Of a stretch of 6,107 nucleotides of DNA, positions 1 through 4,195 are shown piece after piece (position 1 is the stretch's first letter; each line of letters begins with the position of its first letter). A program made the translations under genes and the position numbers. The notes below the pieces were generated by a model. It was not told where the DNA came from. It saw nothing but the letters and a program-made list of their open reading frames with translations, and did no database searches. Source of the DNA: Hyphomicrobiales bacterium (GTDB taxonomy: Bacteria > Pseudomonadota > Alphaproteobacteria > Rhizobiales > OSC116); NCBI GenBank assembly GCA_013214985.1, contig JABSRY010000161.1, positions 1 through 6,107 on the forward strand, in the 5' to 3' direction.

Positions 1-138
1 GATAAAATATTAGACGGTGTTTGGATGAATGAAGGCGGACGCATTATATTACACCGTGCCGATATTAAACAAGCCCTTAAATTTTATGTAATTGCGTTGG
101 TTATTTTGGTATTAATATTGTTACCATTCAGCGCATGA
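1..138 (+). CDS. C-terminal end of an unrecognised single-helix membrane protein (5' partial)
   Basis: An open frame runs from the first base of the window to a TGA at 136-138, giving 45 visible residues; the start lies to the left of the window. The visible part begins with a short polar stretch (DGVWMNEGG...LHRADIKQ) and ends with a strongly hydrophobic segment, FYVIALVILVLILLPF, followed by only two residues. This is a C-terminal transmembrane helix, so the protein is probably a tail-anchored or multi-pass membrane protein. The polar part just before the helix contains His, Arg and Lys, which would favour a cytoplasmic side by the positive-inside rule. I do not recognise the family, and 45 residues are too few to name a function. 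It is the only gene here that ends in TGA. Confidence 0.7.
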   Translation, partial: DKILDGVWMNEGGRIILHRADIKQALKFYVIALVILVLILLPFSA

Positions 139-161
139 TCTAATAAAATAACTTAGATTTT
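138..161 (+). terminator. Weak candidate terminator after the partial membrane-protein gene
   Basis: ATCTAA (138-143) and TTAGAT (153-158) form a 6-bp stem around a 9-nt loop, followed by TTT. The stem begins at the last base of the upstream stop codon. It is short and entirely AT-rich apart from one G-C pair, so it would be a poor intrinsic terminator. Confidence 0.25.
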
Positions 162-173
162 GACTGTTGAATT

Positions 174-207
174 GTAATAAAGTTACGTCAATCGGTAATT
201 ATATTAC
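174..207. promoter_or_regulatory. Two phased GTAA-N5-TTAC dyads, candidate regulator binding sites
   Basis: The same dyad GTAA-N5-TTAC occurs at 174-186 and again at 195-207. The two copies are exactly 21 bp apart, or two turns of the helix. A further TTAC at 225-228 keeps the same 21-bp step, although its left half (216-219, GGTT) is degenerate. The spacers differ between copies (TAAAG and TTATA), so this is not a simple tandem duplication. Phased dyads upstream of a promoter are what Lrp/AsnC-type regulators typically bind, and a Lrp/AsnC gene lies at 3634-4095. The dyads sit about 85-120 bp upstream of the likely transcription start of the dehydrogenase. The sites are seen directly; the regulator is inferred. 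Confidence 0.45.
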
Positions 208-278
208 AATAACTAGGTTTTAAATTACACAATATTCGAAAAACAGCCTAAATAAGCAAGCAAATTATTCAATCACAA

Positions 279-287
279 TGCTATGAT
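279..287 (+). promoter_or_regulatory. Candidate extended -10 promoter for the amino-acid dehydrogenase
   Basis: TG-c-TATGAT is an extended -10 element, with a hexamer matching TATAAT at five of six positions. No good -35 box lies 16-18 bp upstream (AGCAAA at 259-264), which is common for extended -10 promoters or those helped by an activator. Transcription would begin near 294, leaving a 5' leader of about 30 nt. The -10 overlaps a small perfect dyad, ATGAT-TT-ATCAT (283-294). Confidence 0.4.
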
Positions 288-323
288 TTATCATCTAATT
301 TATAAGAAAAATAAGAGGGTAAG

Positions 324-1364
324 ATGTTATTTGAACATATTTCGTTTAAAAACCATGAAAAAATTATTCATGCACAGGATGCTAAAACTGGGTTAAAAGC
401 AATTATCGCCATTCATTCGACCAAAGCAGGGCCTGCCGCGGGCGGCACACGTTTTTACGATTATGCCGATTCAGACGCGGCATTAACCGATGTATTGCGT
501 CTTTCATATGGCATGACCTTAAAAAATATTATGGCGGGCTTAAAAGTCGGCGGCGGTAAATCGGTAATTATTGGCGATCCTAAAACAATCAAAACACCAG
601 AATTAATGGCTTCGTTCGCCAAAGCAATTAACGATATTGGCGGGCAATATTATTGTGCAGAAGATGTGGGTACATCGGTTGAGGATATGGAACTTGTGCG
701 TAAACACACCAAATTTGTAGCGGGATTATGCACGGGCGAGCACGCCAGTGGCGACCCATCGCCGTTTACTGCATTGGGTGTGTTTATAGGCATTAAGGCA
801 TCGGCCAAAACCAAATTTGGCAGTGATAACTTAAGCGGCATGCGCATTGCCGTGCTCGGGCTTGGGCATGTCGGTTATGACCTTGCAACACAATTGCATA
901 AAGCGGGCGCAAAATTATTGGTTGCAGATATTAATGTAAGCGTGCTTGAAAAAGCTAAAATAGAGCTAAATGCCGAAATTATCGATGTTGATAAAATAGC
1001 CTATGCGGATGTTGATATTTTTGCACCTTGTGCAATGGGCGCAATTATTACCGATCATTTGGCGCAAAATATTAAGGCAAAAGTAATTGCAGGGGCTGCG
1101 AACAATCAGCTAGCAACGCCTTCGGTTGGTGAAATCTTAACCCAAAATAACATATTATATGCACCCGATTTTGTAATTAATGCAGGGGGTATTATAAATG
1201 TCGAAAACGAGATTTTGGGCAATTATAACCGCGCTAATAATTTGGATAAAATGGCCACCATCGGCACCACATTATTGGAAATTTACGAAAAATCAGCCGC
1301 CGATAATTTGCCAACAGATAAAGTTGCAGAGCAAATTGCCCTTGAGCGCGTTGCTGCATTATAA
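324..1364 (+). CDS. Leucine/valine dehydrogenase-like enzyme (Glu/Leu/Phe/Val dehydrogenase family)
   Basis: This 346-residue protein should catalyse NAD+-dependent oxidative deamination of a branched-chain amino acid to its 2-oxo acid and ammonium, in the cytoplasm; the reaction is reversible. The N-terminal catalytic domain holds the family motif around MTLKNIMAGLKVGGGKS. Its two lysines, K67 and K79, align with the substrate-binding and catalytic lysines of leucine dehydrogenase. AEDVGT (112-117) supplies the catalytic-site Asp (D114). The C-terminal Rossmann domain has GLGHVG (179-184) and an acidic residue, D202, at the end of the second strand, which suits NAD+. The later INAGGIINVENE (286-297) is typical of the leucine dehydrogenase branch. 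Length is close to the usual 350-365 residues. Ala before Glu-Asp in the active site favours branched-chain over phenylalanine substrates, but substrate choice is inferred. The ATG at 324 follows a good ribosome site, AAGAGGGT (313-320). It faces the FAD oxidoreductase gene across a shared terminator. Upstream dyads hint at control by a Lrp-type regulator. Confidence 0.93.
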   Translation: MLFEHISFKNHEKIIHAQDAKTGLKAIIAIHSTKAGPAAGGTRFYDYADSDAALTDVLRLSYGMTLKNIMAGLKVGGGKSVIIGDPKTIKTPELMASFAKAINDIGGQYYCAEDVGTSVEDMELVRKHTKFVAGLCTGEHASGDPSPFTALGVFIGIKASAKTKFGSDNLSGMRIAVLGLGHVGYDLATQLHKAGAKLLVADINVSVLEKAKIELNAEIIDVDKIAYADVDIFAPCAMGAIITDHLAQNIKAKVIAGAANNQLATPSVGEILTQNNILYAPDFVINAGGIINVENEILGNYNRANNLDKMATIGTTLLEIYEKSAADNLPTDKVAEQIALERVAAL

Positions 1365-1383
1365 GGCATAGATAATAAAATCA

Positions 1384-1419
1384 AAAAAGCATGTGCAATT
1401 TAGGTCGCACATGCTTTTT
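1384..1419. terminator. Strong bidirectional intrinsic terminator between convergent genes
   Basis: A perfect 13-bp inverted repeat, AAAAAGCATGTGC (1384-1396) and GCACATGCTTTTT (1407-1419), encloses a 10-nt loop. The hairpin core ends in TTTTT on the plus strand and TTTTTT on the minus strand. It can therefore stop transcription of the dehydrogenase, whose stop codon is 19 nt away, and also of the minus-strand FAD oxidoreductase, which ends at 1481. Confidence 0.88.
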
Positions 1420-1480
1420 ATATAGAAATTACATTTGGCCACTAACCCGCTTTTGCGTAGCTAGTGTATGAATTATTGGC

Positions 1481-2788
1481 TTATTCTATGCCATCCATAA
1501 AGCTATGCCATTTAATGACAAACGGCATGAACCAGGGTTTGCCATTATAAAATGGTTTCGTTTGAAATTCTAGTGCATGGAATTCTGTTTGGAAGTTTTC
1601 CTCGCCCAAAATTTGCATAGATAGTTTTTTAGCGAGGTATACAGAACGGGTAACGCCTGAACCGCAATAACCCATTGCATAATATAAGCCGTCATGCTTG
1701 CCTAAATGTGGGCCATGGTCAAAAGTATAGGCAACCTTGCCTGACCAAGAAAAATCTAACTTAATATCCAGCATTTCAGGAAATATCTTAACCATTAATT
1801 TTTTTAAATTTTGACCGTTTTTATCGGCTCTATCTTTAAAATCGGCGCCGCGCGCACCAAATAATATGCGCTTAAAGTCAGGGCTAGGGCGGTAATATTG
1901 CACCAAACGATGGTTGCCACCATGAATACGGTTTTTCGGAAAAAACCGCTGCATCAGATCGGGTGAAATTTCTTCTGTGGCTATCATCGCCGAAGTGAGC
2001 GGGATAACGCGTTTATAAAAATAGGACTGTTTAGAATTGCCGAACTGCTTACTATACCCATTGGTCGCGATAACAACCTCACCCGCAACAAGTGTGCCTT
2101 TATCGGTGTAAACATTATGCCCAATAGTGGTTTTGATAATATCGTCGGCGCGGGTGTTTTCAAAAATTTGGCCACCAAGTTTGTGGATGTTTTCAACCAT
2201 GCCTTTGAGTAATTTATAGGGGTGAATGCTACCATCTAACTCATAAACCGCGCCGCCATAATAATGGTCGGATCCAATTTCACTGTGTACTTTATCGGGA
2301 GCAACCATTTGGTATTTAAAGTTTTTTAATTTAGAAAAAACTTCACATTTTTTTTCAATTTCATCGAGCTGTTTTTGATTATGAACGCCATTAAAGCGGC
2401 CTGACATGTTTAGATCACATTCAATTTTAAACTCTTTAAGAAAAGTTGGAAAATATTCGATGGCATTAATGCCTTCTTGCAATATGTCATATGCCTTTTG
2501 CTCGCCATGAATGTTTTTTAAGCCTTCAAGCCCTAGCTTATGAAGGCTTGGACCAATCATGCCGCCATTTTTTCCACTTGCGCCTTCGCCTAGACGCATC
2601 GCATCCACAATAACAACCGATTTACCAGCTTTTAATAGGTGAATTGCTACTGAAAGCCCAGTAAACCCGCCACCAATTATGCATATATCGGCTTGTTTTG
2701 GTAAAGTGCCCGTGGCGGTTTTAGGCACATCAATTTCATGATGCCAATAAGGCATTGATTTAAAATTTTGAGTAAATAAACTATTCAA
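1481..2788 (-). CDS. FAD-dependent amine/amino-acid oxidoreductase, DAO family (PuuB/OrdL-like)
   Basis: This 435-residue flavoprotein has the D-amino-acid oxidase fold and resembles gamma-glutamylputrescine oxidase (PuuB) and related oxidoreductases. These oxidise the C-N bond of an amine or amino acid and pass electrons to oxygen or another acceptor. The FAD-binding site is clear: ICIIGGGFTGLSVAIHLLKAG has the GxGxxG loop at 39-44 and an acidic residue, D62, at the end of the next strand. GASGKNGG (69-76) is the second FAD motif typical of PuuB-like members. Near the C terminus, HDGLYYAMGYCGSGV with GYCGSG at 373-378 is the closing FAD-binding motif. Length matches the usual 425-435 residues. 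There is no signal peptide, so the enzyme is cytoplasmic. Translation appears to start at TTG (2788), placed 7 nt after AGGAA; the first ATG, at codon 12, has no ribosome site, and an in-frame stop (2804-2806) blocks any longer start. The substrate cannot be read from sequence; polyamine derivatives, proline/betaine derivatives and other secondary amines are possible. Its neighbours fit amino-acid or amine catabolism. Confidence 0.88.
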   Translation of the reverse strand: MNSLFTQNFKSMPYWHHEIDVPKTATGTLPKQADICIIGGGFTGLSVAIHLLKAGKSVVIVDAMRLGEGASGKNGGMIGPSLHKLGLEGLKNIHGEQKAYDILQEGINAIEYFPTFLKEFKIECDLNMSGRFNGVHNQKQLDEIEKKCEVFSKLKNFKYQMVAPDKVHSEIGSDHYYGGAVYELDGSIHPYKLLKGMVENIHKLGGQIFENTRADDIIKTTIGHNVYTDKGTLVAGEVVIATNGYSKQFGNSKQSYFYKRVIPLTSAMIATEEISPDLMQRFFPKNRIHGGNHRLVQYYRPSPDFKRILFGARGADFKDRADKNGQNLKKLMVKIFPEMLDIKLDFSWSGKVAYTFDHGPHLGKHDGLYYAMGYCGSGVTRSVYLAKKLSMQILGEENFQTEFHALEFQTKPFYNGKPWFMPFVIKWHSFMDGIE

Positions 2789-2795
2789 TGATTGG

Positions 2796-2800
2796 TTCCT
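2796..2800 (-). promoter_or_regulatory. Ribosome binding site that selects the TTG start of the FAD oxidoreductase
   Basis: AGGAA reads on the minus strand from 2800 to 2796, followed by 7 nt and then TTG at 2788. The alternative ATG 11 codons later (2755) is preceded by AT-rich sequence without a purine-rich ribosome site. This decides the start in favour of TTG. Confidence 0.7.
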
Positions 2801-2813
2801 AAATTAACACAAT

Positions 2814-2842
2814 ATAATAAGCATCCCGCTAGGGTTAAGCAA
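2814..2842 (-). promoter_or_regulatory. Candidate sigma-70 promoter for the FAD oxidoreductase
   Basis: On the minus strand TTGCTT (2842-2837) and TATTAT (2819-2814) are separated by 17 bp. The -10 matches the consensus at five of six positions; the -35 keeps only the TTG core. Transcription would begin near 2807, just ahead of the ribosome site, so the gene can be expressed apart from the cytochrome gene. Confidence 0.4.
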
Positions 2843-2852
2843 ATTACAACAA

Positions 2853-2886
2853 AACCACATAATGTAAATTGTTATTCTATGTGTTT
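2853..2886 (-). terminator. Weak candidate terminator after the cytochrome b561 gene
   Basis: Directly after the cytochrome stop codon, CACATA and TATGTG (2878-2883 and 2856-2861) form a stem that extends to nine positions with one mismatch. The loop is 16 nt and a short TTTT run follows on the minus strand. The loop is long and the stem AT-rich, so termination may be partial. Confidence 0.3.
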
Positions 2887-3417
2887 CTAAACAACGTCAT
2901 CGCCTTCAGGCGCACGTTTTTTGCCGTTAACCATTGATTTTGCTAGATTTTCTTTATGTCGCCAGCTTACTAATAATACACCCGCAACATGCGCTACAAC
3001 TAAAATTAGAGTAAGGTTGGCACTCGTTTCATGTATGCTTTCCACCCAATCGGCTTTTGCATATTGCGCCAATGTCATCATCCAACCTGTTCCAGCGGTG
3101 ACAAGTAGAGTGGCCAATAGAGCCAATATCATAGCGCCGCCAGCAGGGTTGTGGCCCAAATATCTTTTCTCTTTGCCGCTAATTGTTGCCAGCATAAACG
3201 CCATAATGGTTTTTGAGCCTTTTACAAATTGGCTAAACCTCGCATAGCGCGGCCCAATCAGCCCCCAAATTAAACGAAATCCGATTAAGCCAGCAGCGGC
3301 GTAACCCGCTCAATTGTGCAATGCATCAATACTTTCTGCCGAAAGCCAAGCCACAGCAAAACTTAATACCAAACCCCAATGAAACAACCGCAACAACGGA
3401 TCCCAAACTTTAACCAT
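2887..3417 (-). pseudogene. Cytochrome b561 family protein interrupted by one in-frame TGA
   Basis: Reading the minus strand from ATG at 3417 to TAG at 2887 gives a 176-codon cytochrome b561 (Ni-hydrogenase b-type cytochrome fold), the usual length for these four-helix, haem-carrying inner-membrane proteins. They pass electrons between quinol and a partner such as a c-type cytochrome. The only defect is TGA at codon 36 (3310-3312), in ALHN-stop-AGYAAAG, where relatives commonly carry Trp. Everything else is intact: WDPLLRLFHW with H13, H34 before the TGA, GHNPAGGAM (88-96), H129 and H143 in the last-helix region, and the basic tail WRHKENL. Hydrophobic helices fall at about 14-27, 37-55, 96-114 and 133-151. 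An internal ATG at 3204 would give a 105-residue remnant lacking helices 1 and 2, but it has no ribosome site. The gene is a very recent pseudogene, a sequencing or assembly error, or is read through. Confidence 0.85.
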
Positions 3418-3424
3418 ATTTCAA

Positions 3425-3430
3425 CTCCCC
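3425..3430 (-). promoter_or_regulatory. Ribosome binding site of the full-length cytochrome b561 frame
   Basis: GGGGAG (3430-3425 on the minus strand) lies 7 nt before ATG at 3417. This strong site belongs to the frame that is cut by the TGA at codon 36, which shows that the original start was 3417 and not the internal ATG at 3204. Confidence 0.75.
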
Positions 3431-3440
3431 TTTTTATTTT

Positions 3441-3468
3441 AATATAGCCCGCTTTAAAATATATACAA
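3441..3468 (-). promoter_or_regulatory. Candidate sigma-70 promoter for the cytochrome b561 gene
   Basis: On the minus strand TTGTAT (3468-3463) and TATATT (3446-3441) are 16 bp apart. The -10 matches the consensus at five of six positions and the -35 at four of six. Transcription would begin near 3434, leaving a leader of about 17 nt that contains the GGGGAG ribosome site. The region is AT-rich, so other -10 choices exist. Confidence 0.35.
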
Positions 3469-3514
3469 TTTAAAATATGCCCAATATAAGAGCAGCTTGC
3501 TGATTGTGTTAAGG

Positions 3515-3563
3515 TTTACCCGCTCGTTAACCGCGCGGTAAAAGAGAAAAACGCATATTTACC
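3515..3563. promoter_or_regulatory. Alternating TTTACC/GGTAAA half-sites upstream of the cytochrome b561 gene
   Basis: TTTACC (3515-3520), GGTAAA (3537-3542) and TTTACC (3558-3563) follow one another with starts 22 and 21 bp apart, on alternating strands. They lie about 80-130 bp upstream of the likely cytochrome transcription start. They contain the same TTAC/GTAA core as the dyads before the dehydrogenase, but with different internal spacing. The rest of the gap (3418-3633) is AT-rich and holds no gene I can support. Confidence 0.2.
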
Positions 3564-3633
3564 ATTGTTAATGCAATATTTTTAAGCGCATATTGCCGAA
3601 TATTTTATGGGGGTAATTAAAGCGACTATCTGA

Positions 3634-4095
3634 CTATAGTGGGTAGGGGGATAGGGCTTTGACTTCCCGCAGTTTGAAGTTAGAGCGGACTTGGGCTACG
3701 CCTTCGGTTTTTAGCAAAAACTTTTGAATAAATTCATCATAAGCCGAAATATCGGGCGAAACGACACGCAATAGATAATCGCAATCACCACTTGTGGCAA
3801 AACATTCAATAACTTCTGGGCGCAATATAACCGCACGTTCAAAGTTGCGAACTAGCTCATCGCTATGCCGCTCTAAACTAACGCGTGAAAAAATGGTTTC
3901 GGGGAAACCAACTTTTGCGCCATTTACCCGCGCGTGATAGTTACTAATAATGCCTTCTTCTTCTAAAGATCTAACGCGGCGCCAACAAGCTGAAGGGGAT
4001 AATCCAACCAAATCTGCAAGATCTTGATTGGTTAATCGCCCGTTTTTTTGCAATTCAGTAAGAATTCTAATTTCAAGGCTCTCTAGTTCGCGCAT
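3634..4095 (-). CDS. Lrp/AsnC family transcriptional regulator
   Basis: This 153-residue protein has the standard size and two-domain build of the Lrp/AsnC family. The N-terminal winged helix-turn-helix spans about residues 4-55. LTNQDLADLVGLSPSACWRRV (21-41) is the helix-turn-helix proper, and the recognition helix starts at the conserved LSPSACWRRV. The C-terminal RAM domain, the ligand-binding and oligomerisation domain, spans about 68-148. It includes the family signature SGDCDYLLRVV (102-112) and the closing EGVAQVRSNFKLREVK (131-146). Such proteins form dimers to octamers, wrap DNA over phased sites and often respond to an amino acid. The likely targets here, by inference, are its own promoter (palindrome at 4119-4135) and the amino-acid dehydrogenase (phased dyads at 174-207). 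The ATG at 4095 has only a weak upstream ribosome site (ACGGACA), so modest expression is plausible. The gene ends in TAG. Its effector cannot be read from sequence. Confidence 0.93.
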   Translation of the reverse strand: MRELESLEIRILTELQKNGRLTNQDLADLVGLSPSACWRRVRSLEEEGIISNYHARVNGAKVGFPETIFSRVSLERHSDELVRNFERAVILRPEVIECFATSGDCDYLLRVVSPDISAYDEFIQKFLLKTEGVAQVRSNFKLREVKALSPYPL

Positions 4096-4118
4096 ATATT
4101 TGTCCGTTCAGTGTTTTA

Positions 4119-4135
4119 TTTCATTTTAAACGAAA
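4119..4135. promoter_or_regulatory. 17-bp palindrome over the regulator's own -10 box, candidate autoregulatory operator
   Basis: TTTCATTTTAAACGAAA pairs at seven of eight positions around its central base. It lies 24-40 nt before the regulator's start codon and covers the predicted -10 hexamer. Lrp/AsnC proteins commonly repress their own genes by binding such sites. The dyad is seen in the sequence; the protein that binds it is inferred. Confidence 0.4.
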
Positions 4136-4150
4136 GATTCTTGCACGCAA
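4123..4150 (-). promoter_or_regulatory. Candidate sigma-70 promoter for the Lrp/AsnC regulator
   Basis: On the minus strand TTGCGT (4150-4145) and TAAAAT (4128-4123) are 16 bp apart. The -10 matches at five of six positions; the -35 keeps the TTG core. The -35 lies inside a small dyad, TTGC-GT-GCAA (4150-4141). The 100-nt gap back to the AsmA stop codon shows no convincing terminator. Confidence 0.35.
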
Positions 4151-4195
4151 TAGAAATATTCATCTTTAAATTTTTTAAAAGCTTATCAGTCGTCA

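Noticed and set aside
2887..3204. A separate 105-residue protein starting at the internal ATG 3204
   Set aside because: It has no ribosome site, lacks the first two helices and early histidines, and is in frame with family-typical sequence upstream that has its own good ribosome site. It is the downstream part of the interrupted cytochrome gene.
2887..3417. Genome-wide use of TGA as a Trp codon
   Set aside because: The dehydrogenase, FAD oxidoreductase, regulator and AsmA frames together contain many codons and no internal TGA, and their Trp residues use TGG. In an AT-rich genome with reassigned TGA, many Trp codons would be TGA. The partial gene at 1-138 also ends naturally in TGA.
3531..3538. 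CCGCGCGG palindrome as a regulatory site
   Set aside because: It is only 8 bp, occurs once, and sits inside a larger arrangement of TTTACC/GGTAAA half-sites; alone it supports nothing.
3573..3596. GCAATAT/ATATTGC inverted repeat as a terminator of the Lrp/AsnC gene
   Set aside because: The 7-bp stem is AT-rich, the loop is 10 nt and no T-run follows it on the minus strand. It is probably chance symmetry in AT-rich DNA.
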